From the NCBI GenBank assembly GCA_964036275.1, contig OZ038434.1, forward strand, positions 21,813,879-21,877,878: a stretch of DNA of 64,000 bases. Reading direction: 5' to 3'. Within the stretch, counting starts at the first letter, position 1, and every line of letters starts with the position of its first letter. This stretch comes from Litoditis marina (taxonomy: Eukaryota; Nematoda; Chromadorea; Rhabditida; Rhabditidae). A model generated the notes under the pieces. That model searched no databases and was not told the origin of the DNA. It worked only from the letters and a program-made list of their open reading frames with translations. Positions 25,301 to 39,099 of this stretch are shown in pieces. The translations under genes were made by a program, and so were the position numbers.

Positions 25301-28300
25301 CCCGAAGAAATGTTTTCAACATCCTTGGGGACAGAAAGTGGACAGATTATCCAATTTTTGTCCCAAGGTAATGTTTTCAACATCCTTGAGGACAAAAGGT
25401 GGACAGATTGTCCAGTTGGTTTCCTGAAGACAAAAAGTAAACAGGTTGTCCAATTTTTGTCCCGAAGAAATGTTTTCAACATCCTTGGGGACAGAAAGTG
25501 GACAGATTGTCCAATTTTTGTCCCAAGGTAATGTTTTCAACATCCTTGAGGACAAAAGGTGGACAGATTGTCCAGTTGGTTTCCTGAAGACAAAAAGTAA
25601 ACAGGTTGTCCAATTTTTGTCCCGAAGAAATGTTTTCAACATCCTTGGGGACAGAAAGTGGACAGATTGTCCAATTTTTGTCCCAAGGTAATGTTTTCAA
25701 CATCCTTGAGGACAAAAGGTGGACAGATTGTCCAGTTGGTTTCCTGAAGACAAAAAGTGAACAGGTCGTCCAATTTTTGTCCCGAGGAAATGTTTTCAAC
25801 ATCCTTGAGGACAAAAAGTGAACAGATTGTCCAATTTTTGTCCCGAGGTAATGTTTTCAACATTCTTGAGGACAAAAGGTGGACAGATTGTCCAGTTGGT
25901 TTCCTGAAGACAAAAAGTAAACAGGTTGTCCAATTTTTGTCCCGAGGAAATGTTTTCAACATCCTTGAGGACAAAAGGTGGACAGATTGTCCAGTTGGTT
26001 TCCTGAAGACAAAAATTAAACAAGTTGTCCAATTTTTGTCCCGAGGAAATGTTTTCAACATCCTTGAGGACAAAAAGTGGACAGATTGTCCAGTTTGTTT
26101 CCTGAAGACAAAAAGTAAACAGGTTGTCCAATTTTTGTCCCGAGGAAAGTTTTTCAATATCCTTGAGGACAAAAAGTGGACAGATTGTCCAGTTTGTTTC
26201 CTGAAGACAAAAAGTAAACAGGTTGTCCACTTTTTGTCCCGAGGTAATGTTTTCAACATCCTTGAGGACAAAAAGTGGACAGATTGTCCAGTTTGTTTCC
26301 TGAAGACAAAAAGTAAACAGGTTGTCCAATTTTTGTCTCGAGAAAAGTTTTTCAATATCCTTGAGGACAAAAAGTGGACAGATTGTCCAGTTTGTTTTCT
26401 GAAGACAAAGAGTTAACAGGTTGTCCAATTTTTGTCCTGAGGAATCTTTTTCGAGATCCTTGAGGACAAAAGGTGGACATATTGTCCAGTTTGTTTGCTG
26501 AAGACAAAAAGTAAACAGGTTGTCCAATTTTTGTCCCGAGGAAAGTTTTTCAATATCCTTGAGGACAAAAAGTGGACAGATTGTCCAGTTTGTTTCCTGA
26601 AGACAAAAAGTTAACATGTTGTCCAATTTTTGTCCCGAGGAAATGTTTTCAACATCCTTGAGGACAAAAAGTGGACAGATTGTCCAGTTTGTTTCCTGAA
26701 GACAAAAAGTAAACAGGTTGTCCAATTTTTGTCCCGAGGTAATGTTTTCAACATCCTTGAGGACAAAAGGTGGACAGATTGTCCAGTTGGTTTCCTGAAG
26801 ACAAAAAGTAAACAGGTTGTCCAATTTTTGTCCCGAAGAAATGTTTTCAACATCCTTGGGGACAGAAAGTGGACAGATTGTCCAATTTTTGTCCCGAGGT
26901 AATGTTTTCAACATCCTTGAGGACAAAAGATGGACAGATTGTCCAGTTGGTTTCCTGAAGACAAAAAGTAAACAGGTTGTCAAATTTTTGTCCCGAAGAA
27001 ATGTTTTCAACATCCTTGGGGACAGAAAGTGGACAGATTATCCAATTTTTGTCTCAAGGTAATGTTTTCAACATCCTTGAGGACAAAAGGTGGACAGATT
27101 GTCCAGTTGGTTTGCTGAAGACAAAAAGCGAACAGGTCGTCCAATTTTTGTCCCGAGGAAATGTTTTCAACATCCTTGAGGACAAAAAGTGAACAGATTG
27201 TCCAATTTTTGTCCCGAGGTAATGTTTTCAACATCCTTGAGGACAAAAGGTGGACAGATTGTCCAGTTGGTTTCCTGAAGACAAAAAGTAAACAGGTTGT
27301 CCAATTTTTGTCCCGAGGAAATGTTTTCAACATCCTTGAGGACAAAAGGTGGACAGATTGTCCAGTTGGTTTCCTGAAGACAAAAATTAAACAAGTTGTC
27401 CAATTTTTGTCCCGAGGAAATGTTTTCAACATCCTTGAGGACAAAAAGTGGACAGATTGTCCAGTTTGTTTCCTGAAGACAAAAAGTAAACAGGTTGTCC
27501 AATTTTTGTCCCGAGGAAAGTTTTTCAATATCCTTGAGGACAAAAAGTGGACAGATTGTCCAGTTTGTTTCCTGAAGACAAAAAGTAAACAGGTTGTCCA
27601 CTTTTTGTCCCGAGGTAATGTTTTCAACATCCTTGAGGACAAAAAGTGGACAGATTGTCCAGTTTGTTTCCTGAAGACAAAAAGTAAACAGGTTGTCCAA
27701 TTTTTGTCCCGAGAAAAGTTTTTCAATATCCTTGAGGACAAAAAGTGGACAGATTGTCCAGTTTGTTTTCTGAAGACAAAGAGTTAACAGGTTGTCCAAT
27801 TTTTGTCCTGAGGAATCTTTTTCGAGATCCTTGAGGACAAAAGGTGGACAGATTGTCCAGTTTGTTTGCTGAAGACAAAAAGTAAACAGGTTGTCCAATT
27901 TTTGTCCCGAGGAAAGTTTTTCAATATCCTTGAGGACAAAAAGTGGACAGATTGTCCAGTTTGTTTCCTGAAGACAAAAAGTTACCATGTTGTCCAATTT
28001 TTGTCCCGAGGAAATGTTTTCAACATCCTTGAGGACAAAAAGTGGACAGATTGTCCAGTTTGTTTCCTGAAGACAAAAAGTAAACAGGTTGTCCAATTTT
28101 TGTCCCGAGGTAATGTTTTCAACATCCTTGAGGACAAAAGGTGGACAGATTGTCCAGTTGGTTTCCTGAAGACAAAAAGTAAACAGGTTGTCCAATTTTT
28201 GTCCCGAAGAAATGTTTTCAACATCCTTGGGGACAGAAAGTGGACAGATTGTCCAATTTTTGTCCCAAGGTAATGTTTTCAACATCCTTGAGGACAAAAG

Positions 28301-31300
28301 GTGGACAGATTGTCCAGTCCAGTTGGTTTCCTGAAGACAAAAAGTAAACAGGTTGTCCAATTTTTGTCCCGAGGAAAGTTTTTCAATATCCTTGAGGACA
28401 AAAAGTGGACAGATTGTCCAGTTTGTTTCCTGGAGACAAAAAGTTGACAGGTTGTCCAATTTTTGTCCTGAGGAATCTTTTTTGAGATCTTTGAGGACAA
28501 AAGGTGGACAGATTGTCCAGTTTGTTTCCTAAAGACAAAAAGTAAACAGGTTGTCCAATTTTGTCCCGAGGGAATGTTTTCAACATCCTTGAGGACAAAA
28601 AGTGGACAGATTGTCCAGTTTGTTTCCTGAAGACAAAAAGTAAACAGGTTGTCCAATTTTTGTCCCGAGGAAATGTTCTCAACATCCTTGAGGACAAAAG
28701 GTGGACAGATTGTCCAGTTGGTTTCCTGAAGACAAAAAGTAAACAAGTTGTCCAATTTTGTCCCGAGGTAATGTTTTCAACACCCTTGAGGACAAAAAAT
28801 GGACAGATTGTCCAGTTTGTTTCCTGAAGACAAAAAGTAAACAGGTTGTCCAATGTTTGTCCCGAGGAAAGTTTTTCAATATCCTTGAGGACAAAAAGTG
28901 GACAGATTGTCCAGTTTGTTTCCTGAAGACAAAGAGTTAACAGGTTGTCCAATTTTTGTCCTGAGGAAATGTTTTCAACATCCTTGAGGACAAAAAGTGA
29001 ACAGATTGTCCAATTTTTGTCCCGAGGTAATGTTTTCAACATCCTTGAGGACAAAAGGTGGACAGATTGTCCAGTCCAGTTGGTTTCCTGAAGACAAAAA
29101 GTAAACAGGTTGTCCAATTTTTGTCCGAGGAAAGTTTTTCAATATCCTTGAGGACAAAAAGTGGACAGATTGTCCAGTTTGTTTCCTGGAAACAAAAAGT
29201 TGACAGGTTGTCCAATTTTTGTCCTGAGGAATCTTTTTTGAGATCTTTGAGGACAAAAGGTGGACAGATTGTCCAGTTTGTTTTTTAAAGACAAAAAGTA
29301 AACAGGTTGTCCAAGTTTTGTCCCGAGGAAATGTTCTCAACATCCTTGAGGACAAAAAGTGGACAGATTGTCCAGTTGGTTTCCTGAAGACAAAAAGTAA
29401 ACAGGTTGTCCAAGTTTTGTCCCGAGGAAATGTTCTCAACATCCTTGAGGACAAAAAGTGGACAGATTGTCCAGTTTGTTTCCTGAACACAAAAAGTAAA
29501 CAGGTTGTCCAATTTTTGTCCCGAGGTAATGTTTTCAACATCCTTGAGGACAAAAGGTGGACAGATTGTCCAGTTGGTTTCCTGAAGACAAAAAGGAAAC
29601 AGGTCGTCCAATTTTTGTATCGAGGAAATGTTTTCAACATCCTTGAGGACAAAAGGTGGACAGATTGTCCAATTTTTGTCCCGAGGTAATGTTTTCAACA
29701 TCCTTGAGGACAAAAAGTGGACAGATTGTCCAGTTTGTTTCCTGAACACAAAAAGTAAACAGGTTGTCCAAGTTTTGTCCCGAGGTAATGTTTTCAACAT
29801 CCTTGAGGACAAAAGGTAGACAGATTGTCCAGTTGGTTTCCTGAAGACAAAAAGGAAACAGGTCGCCCAATTTTTGTATCGAGGAAATGTTTTCAACATC
29901 CTTGAGGACAAAAGGTGGACAGATTGTCCAATTTTTGTCCCGAGGTAATGTTTTCAACATCCTTGAGGACAAAAGGTGGACAGATTGTCCAGTTGGTTTC
30001 CTGAAGACAAAAAGTAAACAGGTTGTCCAATTTTTGTCCCGAGGAAATGTTTTCAACATCCTTGAGGACAAAAAGTGGACAGATTGTCCAATTTTTGTCC
30101 CGAGGTAATGTTTTCAACATCCTTGAGGACAAAAGATGGACAGATTGTCCAGTTGGTTTCCTGAAGACAAAAAGTAAACAGGTTGTCCAATTTTTGTCCC
30201 AAGGTAATGTTTTCAACATCCTTGAGGACAAAAGGTGGACAGATTGTCCAGTTGGTTTCCTGAAGACAAAAAGTGAACAGGTCGTCCAATTTTTGTCCCG
30301 AGGAAATGTTTTCAACATCCTTGAGGACAAAAAGTGAACAGATTGTCCAATTTTTGTCCCGCGGTAATGTTTTCAACATCCTTGAGGACAAAAGGTGGAC
30401 AGATTGTCCAGTTGGTTTCCTGAAGACAAAAAGTAAACAGGTTGTCCAATTTTTGTCCCGAGAAAAGTTTTTCAATATCCTTGAGGACAAAAAGTGGACA
30501 GATTGTCCAGTTTGTTTCCTGGAGACAAAAAGTAAACAGGTTGTCCAATTTTTGTCCTGAGGAATCTTTTTTGAGATCTATGAGGACAAAAGGTGGACAG
30601 ATTGTCCAGTTTGTTTCCTAAAGACAACAAGTAAACAGGTTGTCCAATTTTGTCCCGAGGGAATGTTTTCAACATCCTTGAGGGCAAAAAGTGGACAGAT
30701 TGTCCAGTTTGTTTCCTGAAGACAAAAAGTAAACAGGTTGTCCAATTTTTGTCCCGAGGAAAGTTTTTCAATATCCTTGAGGACAAAAAGTGGACAGATT
30801 GTCCAGTTTGTTTCCTGAAGACAAAAAGTTAACATGTTGTCCAATTTTTGTCCGAGGTAATGTTTTCAACATCCTTGAGGACAAAAGGTGGACAGATTGT
30901 CCAGTTGGTTTCCTGAAGACAAAAAGTAAACAGGTTGTCCAATTTTTGTCCCGAAGAAATGTTTTCAACATCCTTGGGGACAGAAAGTGGACAGATTGTC
31001 CAATTTTTGTCCCGAGGTAATGTTTTCAACATCCTTGAGGACAAAAGATGGACAGATTGTCCAGTTGGTTTCCTGAAGACAAAAAGTAAACAGGTTGTCA
31101 AATTTTTGTCCCGAAGAAATGTTTTCAACATCCTTGGGGACAGAAAGTGGACAGATTATCCAATTTTTGTCCCAAGGTAATGTTTTCAACATCCTTGAGG
31201 ACAAAAGGTGGACAGATTGTCCAGTTGGTTTCCTGAAGACAAAAAGTAAACAGGTTGTCCAATTTTTGTCCCGAAGAAATGTTTTCAACATCCTTGGGGA

Positions 31301-34300
31301 CAGAAAGTGGACAGATTGTCCAATTTTTGTCCCAAGGTAATGTTTTCAACATCCTTGAGGACAAAAGGTGGAAAGATTGTCCAGTTGGTTTCCTGAAGAC
31401 AAAAAGTGAACAGGTCGTCCAATTTTTGTCCCGAGGAAATGTTTTCAACATCCTTGAGGACAAAAAGTGAACAGATTGTCCAATTTTTGTCCCGAGGTAA
31501 TGTTTTCAACATCCTTGAGGACAAAAGGTGGACAGATTGTCCAGTTGGTTTCCTGAAGACAAAAAGTAAACAGGTTGTCCAATTTTTGTCCCGAGGAAAT
31601 GTTTTCAACATCCTTGAGGACAAAAGGTGGACAGATTGTCCAGTTGGTTTCCTGAAGACAAAAATTAAACAAGTTGTCCAATTTTTGTCCCGAGGAAATG
31701 TTTTCAACATCCTTGAGGACAAAAAGTGGACAGATTGTCCAGTTTGTTTCCTGAAGACAAAAAGTAAACAGGTTGTCCAATTTTTGTCCCGAGGAAAGTT
31801 TTTCAATATCCTTGAGGACAAAAAGTGGACAGATTGTCCAGTTTGTTTCCTGAAGACAAAAAGTAAACAGGTTGTCCACTTTTTGTCCCGAGGTAATGTT
31901 TTCAACATCCTTGAGGACAAAAAGTGGACAGATTGTCCAGTTTGTTTCCTGAAGACAAAAAGTAAACAGGTTGTCCAATTTTTGTCCCGAGAAAAGTTTT
32001 TCAATATCCTTGAGGACAAAAAGTGGACAGATTGTCCAGTTTGTTTTCTGAAGACAAAGAGTTAACAGGTTGTCCAATTTTTGTCCTGAGGAATCTTTTT
32101 CGAGATCCTTGATGACAAAAGGTGGACAGATTGTCCAGTTTGTTTGCTGAAGACAAAAAGTAAACAGGTTGTCCAATTTTTGTCCCGAGGAAAGTTTTTC
32201 AATATCCTTGAGGACAAAAAGTGGACAGATTGTCCAGTTTGTTTCCTGAAGACAAAAAGTTAACATGTTGTCCAATTTTTGTCCCGAGGAAATGTTTTCA
32301 ACATCCTTGAGGACAAAAAGTGGACAGATTGTCCAGTTTGTTTCCTGAAGACAAAAAGTAAACAGGTTGTCCAATTTTTGTCCCGAGGTAATGTTTTCAA
32401 CATCCTTGAGGACAAAAGGTGGAAAGATTGTCCAGTTGGTTTCCTGAAGACAAAAAGTGAACAGGTCGTCCAATTTTTGTCCCGAGGAAATGTTTTCAAC
32501 ATCCTTGAGGACAAAAAGTGAACAGATTGTCCAATTTTTGTCCCGAGGTAATGTTTTCAACATCCTTGAGGACAAAAGGTGGACAGATTGTCCAGTTGGT
32601 TTCCTGAAGACAAAAAGTAAACAGGTTGTCCAATTTTTGTCCCGAGGAAATGTTTTCAACATCCTTGAGGACAAAAGGTGGACAGATTGTCCAGTTGGTT
32701 TCCTGAAGACAAAAATTAAACAAGTTGTCCAATTTTTGTCCCGAGGAAATGTTTTCAACATCCTTGAGGACAAAAAGTGGACAGATTGTCCAGTTTGTTT
32801 CCTGAAGACAAAAAGTAAACAGGTTGTCCAATTTTTGTCCCGAGGAAAGTTTTTCAATATCCTTGAGGACAAAAAGTGGACAGATTGTCCAGTTTGTTTC
32901 CTGAAGACAAAAAGTAAACAGGTTGTCCACTTTTTGTCCCGAGGTAATGTTTTCAACATCCTTGAGGACAAAAAGTGGACAGATTGTCCAGTTTGTTTCC
33001 TGAAGACAAAAAGTAAACAGGTTGTCCAATTTTTGTCCCGAGAAAAGTTTTTCAATATCCTTGAGGACAAAAAGTGGACAGATTGTCCAGTTTGTTTTCT
33101 GAAGACAAAGAGTTAACAGGTTGTCCAATTTTTGTCCTGAGGAATCTTTTTCGAGATCCTTGAGGACAAAAGGTGGACAGATTGTCCAGTTTGTTTGCTG
33201 AAGACAAAAAGTAAACAGGTTGTCCAATTTTTGTCCCGAGGAAAGTTTTTCAATATCCTTGAGGACAAAAAGTGGACAGATTGTCCAGTTTGTTTCCTGA
33301 AGACAAAAAGTTAACATGTTGTCCAATTTTTGTCCCGAGGAAATGTTTTCAACATCCTTGAGGACAAAAAGTGGACAGATTGTCCAGTTTGTTTCCTGAA
33401 GACAAAAAGTAAACAGGTTGTCCAATTTTTGTCCCGAGGTAATGTTTTCCACATCCTTGAGGACAAAAGGTGGACAGATTGTCCAGTTGGTTTCCTGAAG
33501 ACAAAAAGTAAACAGGTTGTCCAATTTTTGTCCCGAAGAAATGTTTTCAACATCCTTGGGGACAGAAAGTGGACAGATTGTCCAATTTTTGTCCCAAGGT
33601 AATGTTTTCAACATCCTTGAGGACAAAAGGTGGACAGATTGTCCAGTCCAGTTGGTTTCCTGAAGACAAAAAGTAAACAAGTTGTCCAATTTTTGTCCCG
33701 AGGAAAGTTTTTCAATATCCTTGAGGACAAAAGGTGGACAGATTGTCCAGTTGGTTTCCTGAAGACAAAAAGTAAACAAGTTGTCCAATTTTGTCCCGAG
33801 GTAATGTTTTCAACACCCTTGAGGACAAAAAGTGGACAGATTGTCCAGTTTGTTTCCTGAAGACAAAAAGTAAACAGGTTGTCCAATGTTTGTCCCGAGG
33901 AAAGTTTTTCAATATCCTTGAGGACAAAAAGTGGACAGATTGTCCAGTTTGTTTCCTGAAGACAAAAAGTAAACAGGTTGTCCAATTTTTGTCCCGAGGA
34001 AATGTTCTCAACATCCTTGAGGACAAAAGGTGGACAGATTGTCCAGTTGGTTTCCTGAAGACAAAAAGTAAACAAGTTGTCCAATTTTGTCCCGAGGTAA
34101 TGTTTTCAACACCCTTGAGGACAAAAAGTGGACAGATTGTCCAGTTTGTTTCCTGAAGACAAAAAGTAAACAGGTTGTCCAATGTTTGTCCCGAGGAAAG
34201 TTTTTCAATATCCTTGAGGACAAAAAGTGGACAGATTGTCCAGTTTGTTTCCTGAAGACAAAGAGTTAACAGGTTGTCCAATTTTTGTCCTGAGGAAATG

Positions 34301-35136
34301 TTTTCAACATCCTTGAGGACAAAAAGTGAACAGATTGTCCAATTTTTGTCCCGAGGTAATGTTTTCAACATCCTTGAGGACAAAAGGTGGACAGATTGTC
34401 CAGTCCAGTTGGTTTCCTGAAGACAAAAAGTAAACAGGTTGTCCAATTTTTGTCCCGAGGAAAGTTTTTCAATAGCCTTGAGGACAAAAAGTGGACAGAT
34501 TGTCCAGTTTGTTTCCTGAAGACAAAGAGTTAACAGGTTGTCCAATTTTTGTCCTGAGGAAATGTTTTCAACATCCTTGAGGACAAAAAGTGAACAGATT
34601 GTCCAATTTTTGTCCCGAGGTAATGTTTTCAACATCCTTGAGGACAAAAGGTGGACAGATTGTCCAGTCCAGTTTGTTTCCTGGAAACAAAAAGTTGACA
34701 GGTTGTCCAATTTTTGTCCTGAGGAATCTTTTTTGAGATCTTTGAGGACAAAAGGTGGACAGATTGTCCAGTTTGTTTTTTAAAGACAAAAAGTAAACAG
34801 GTTGTCCAAGTTTTGTCCCGAGGAAATGTTCTCAACATCCTTGAGGACAAAAAGTGGACAGATTGTCCAGTTGGTTTCCTGAAGACAAAAATTAAACAAG
34901 TTGTCCAATTTTTGTCCCGAGGAAATGTTTTCAACATCCTTGAGGACAAAAAGTGGACAGATTGTCCAGTTTGTTTCCTGAACACAAAAAGTAAACAGGT
35001 TGTCCAATTTTTGTCCCGAGGTAATGTTTTCAACATCCTTGAGGACAAAAGGTGGACAGATTGTCCAGTTGGTTTCCTGAAGACAAAAAGGAAACAGGTC
35101 GTCCAATTTTTGTATCGAGGAAATGTTTTCAACATC

Positions 35137-35231
35137 TGTCATGATTATCATAACATGATCATCATGATCTTAGGCATTAGTACTTTCCACAGGTACAGTT
35201 TTCTCAATCGTATAGTTTATACGATCGACTC
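35137..35231. other. 95-bp single-copy, palindrome-rich junction
   Basis: Unrelated to either satellite. It contains GATCATCATGATC (35157-35169, inverted repeat around one base) and ATCGTATA-GTT-TATACGAT (35207-35225, a perfect 8-bp stem with a 3-base loop). It separates the last, broken 99-bp unit from a satellite monomer that resumes at GAGAGGAGTTC. Confidence 0.75.
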
Positions 35232-38200
35232 GAGAGGAGTTCAAAAACACCAAGTTTGAACACTAAATCCCACGTAGGGCGAGAATCGCAACTCCATTCA
35301 CGTCAACTTGGGGGTGTTTTTGGTAAGCACGGCCACTCAATTATTTCGGGACTGTTTCAACTTATACAAATAAGATGAACATTTTTAAGTTTCTACACAT
35401 GAGAGGAGTTCAAAAATACCAAGTTTGAATACTAAATCTCACGTACGGCGAAAATCGCAACTCCATTCACGTCAACTTGGGGGTGTTTTTGGTTAGCACC
35501 GCCACTCAATTATTTCGGGACTGTTTCAACTTATGCAAATAAGATGAACATTTTTAAGTTTCTACACATGAGAGGAGTTCAAAAATACCAAGTTTGAATA
35601 CTAAATCTCACGTAGGGCGAAAATCGCAACTCCATTCACGTCAACTTGGGGGTGTTTTTGGTTAGCACGGCCACTCAATTATTTCGGGACTGTTTCAACT
35701 TATGCAAATAAGATGAACATTTTAAAGTTTCTACACATGAGAGGAGTTCAAAAATACCAAGTTTGAATACTAAATCTCACGTAGGGCGAAAATCGCAACT
35801 CCATTCACGTCAATTTGGGGGTGTTTTTGGTTAGCACCGCCACTCAATTATTTCAGGACTGTTTCAACTTATGCTAATAAGATGAACATTTTTGAGTTTC
35901 TACACATGAGAGGAGTTCAAAAATACCAAGTTTGAACACTAATTCTCACGTAGGGCAAAAATCGCAACTCCATTCACGTCAATTTGGGGGTGTTTTTGGT
36001 TAGCACCGCCACTCAATTATTTCGGGACTGTTTCAACTTATGCTAATAAGATGAACATTTTTGAGTTTCTACACATGAGGGGAGTTCAAAAATACAAAGT
36101 TTGAATACTAAATCTCACGTAGGGCGAAAATCGCAACTCCATTCACGTCAACTTGGGGGTGTTTTTGGTTAGCACCGCCACTCAATTATTTCGGGACTGT
36201 TTCAACTTATGCAAATAAGATGAACATTTTTAAGTTTCTACACATGAGAGGAGTTCAAAAATACCAAGTTTGAATACTAAATCTCACGTAGGGCGAAAAT
36301 CGCAACTCCATTCACGTCAACTTGGGGGTGTTTTTGGTTAGCACCGCCACTCAATTATTTCGGGACTGTTTCAACTTATGCAAATAAGATGAACATTTTT
36401 AAGTTTCTACACATGAGAGGAGTTCAAAAATACCAAGTTTGAATACTAAATCTCACGTAGGGCGAAAATCGCAACTCCATTCACGTCAACTTGGGGGTGT
36501 TTTTGGTTAGCACCGCCACTCAATTATTTCGGGACTGTTTCAACTTATACAAATAAGATGAACATTTTTGAGTTTCTACACATGAGAGGAGTTCAAAAAT
36601 ACCAAGTTTGAATACTAAATCTCACGTAGGGCGAAAATCGCAACTCCATTCACGTCAACTTGGGGGTGTTTTTGGTTAGCACGGCCACTCAATTATTTCG
36701 GGACTGTTTCAACTTATGCAAATAAGATGAACATTTTTAAGTTTCTACACATGTGATGAGTTCAAAAATACCAAGTTTGAATACTAAATCTCACGTAGGG
36801 CGAAAATCGCAACTCCACTCACGTCAATTTGGGGGTGTTTTTGGTTAGCACCGCCACTCAATTATTTCAATACTGTTTCAACTTATGCTAATAAGATGAA
36901 CATTTTTGAGTTTCTACACATGAGAGGAGTTCAAAAATACCAAGTTTGAACACTAAATCTCACGTAGGGCAAAAATCGCAACTCCATTCACGTCAATTTG
37001 GGGGTGTTTTTGGTTAGCACCGCCACTCAATTATTTCGGGACTGTTTCAACTTATGCTAATAAGATGAACATTTTTGAGTTTCTACACATGAGGGGAGTT
37101 CAAAAATACCAAGTTTGAACACTAAATCTCACGTAGGGCAAAAATCGCAACTCCATTCACGTCAATTTGGGGGTGTTTTTGGTTAGCACCGCCACTCAAT
37201 TATTTCGGGACTGTTTTAACTTATGCTAATAAGATGAACATTTTTAAGTTTCTACACATGAGAGGAGTTCAAAAATACCAAGTTTGAACACTAAATCTCA
37301 CGTAGGGCAAAAATCGCAACTCCATTCACGTCAACTTGGGGGTGTTTTTGGTTAGCACCGCCACTCAATTATTTCGCGACTGTTTCAACTTATGCTAATA
37401 AGATGAACATTTTTAAGTTTCTACACATGAGAGGAGTTCAAAAATACCAAGTTTGAACACTAAATCTCGCGTAGGGCGAAAATCGCAACTCCATTCACGT
37501 CAACTTGGGGGTGTTTTTGGTTAGCACCGCCACTCAATTATTTCGGGACTGTTTCAACTTATGCTAATAAGATAAACATTTTTAAGTTTCTACACATGAG
37601 AGGAGTTCAAAAATACCAAGTTTGAACACTAAATCTCACGTAGGGCGAAAATCGCAACTCCATTCACGTTTCTACACATGAGAGGAGTTCAAAAATACCA
37701 AGTTTGAACACTAAATCCCACGTAGGGCGAAAATCGCAACTCCATTCACGTCAACTTGGGGGTGTTTTTGGTTAGCACCGCCACTCAATTATTTCGGGAC
37801 TGTTTCAACTTATGCTAATAAGATGAACATTTTTGAGTTTCTACACATGATAGAAGTTCAAAAATACCAAGTTTGAACACTAAATCCCACGTAGGGCGAA
37901 AATCGCAACTCCATTCACGTCAACTTGGGGGTGTTTTTGGTTAGCACCGCCACTCAATTCTTTCGGGACTGTTTCAACTTATGCTAATAAGATGAACATT
38001 TACGAGTTTCTACACATGAGAGGAGTTCAAAAATACCAAGTTTGAACACTAAATCTCACGTAGGGCGAAAATCGCAACTCCATTCACGTCAACTTGGGGG
38101 TGTTTTTGGTTAGCACCGCCACTCAATTATTTCGGGACTGTTTCAACTTATGCTAATAAGATGCACATTTTTAAGTTTCTACACATGAGAGGAGTTCAAA

Positions 38201-39099
38201 AATACCAAGTTTGAATACTAAATCTCACGTAGGGCGAAAATCGCAACTCCATTCACGTCAATTTGGGGGTGTTTTTGGTTAGCACCGCCACTCAATTATT
38301 TCAGGACTGTTTGAACTTATGCTAATAAGATGAACATTTTTGAGTTTCTACACATGAGAGGAGTTCAAAAATACCAAGTTTGAACACTAAATCTCTCGTA
38401 GGGCAAAAATCGCAACTCCATTCACGTCAATTTGGGGGTGTTTTTGGTTAGCACCGCCACTCAATTATTTCGGGACTGTTTCAACTTATGCTAATAAGAT
38501 GAACATTTTTGAGTTTCTACACATGAGGGGAGTTCAAAAATACCAAGTTTGAACACTAAATCTCACGTGTGGCAAAAATCGCAACTCCATTCACGTCAAT
38601 TTGGGGGTGTTTTTGGTTAGCACCGCCACTCAATTATTTCGGGACTGTTTCAACTTATGCTAATAAGATGAACATTTTTAAGTTTCTACACATGAGAGGA
38701 GTTCAAAAATACCAAGTTTGAATACTAAATCTCACGTAGGGCGAAAATCGCAACTCCACTCACGTCAATTTGGGGGTGTTTTTGGTTAGCACCTCCACTC
38801 AATTATTTCAGGACTGTTTCAACTCATGCTAATAAGTTGAACATTTTTGAGTTTCTACACATGAGAGGAGTTCAAAAATACCAAGTTTGAACACTAAATC
38901 CCACGTAGGGCGAAAATCGCAACTCCATTCACGTCAACTTGGGGGTGTTTTTGGTTAGCACGGCCACTCAATTATTTCGGGACTGTTTCAACTTATGCAA
39001 ATAAGATGAACATTTTTAAGTTTCTACACATAAGAGGAGTTCAAAAATACCAAGTTTGAATACTAAATCTCACGTAGGGCGAAAATCGCAACTCCATTC

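Larger units (their letters stand above)
20491..35136 (+). repeat. 99-bp tandem array with 61-bp short units
   Basis: The unit runs TTGTCCAATTTTTGTCCCGAGG, ATGTTTTCAACAT, CCTTGAGGACAAAAAGTGGAC, AGATTGTCCAG, TTTCCTGAAGACAAAAAGTAA, repeated with small differences. A shorter 61-bp unit lacks 38 bases between two TTGTCCA words. Because 99 is divisible by three and the unit has few stops, several frames on both strands stay open for hundreds of codons; I consider these non-coding. The orientation is plus from 20491 to about 21276, reversed to 22132, then plus to the end. Blocks of about 1.05-1.7 kb recur (for example the TCCTGAGGAATC variant near 23311, 24743, 26435, 27807, 32083 and 33135). Confidence 0.95.

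Noticed and set aside
20813..35259. Very long ORFs on both strands (up to 541 codons) with 33-residue repeats
   Set aside because: They follow from a 99-bp unit divisible by three with few stops. Several frames on both strands are open at once, frames start and end wherever a variant unit changes phase, and there is no promoter or end signal. I read them as satellite, not genes.
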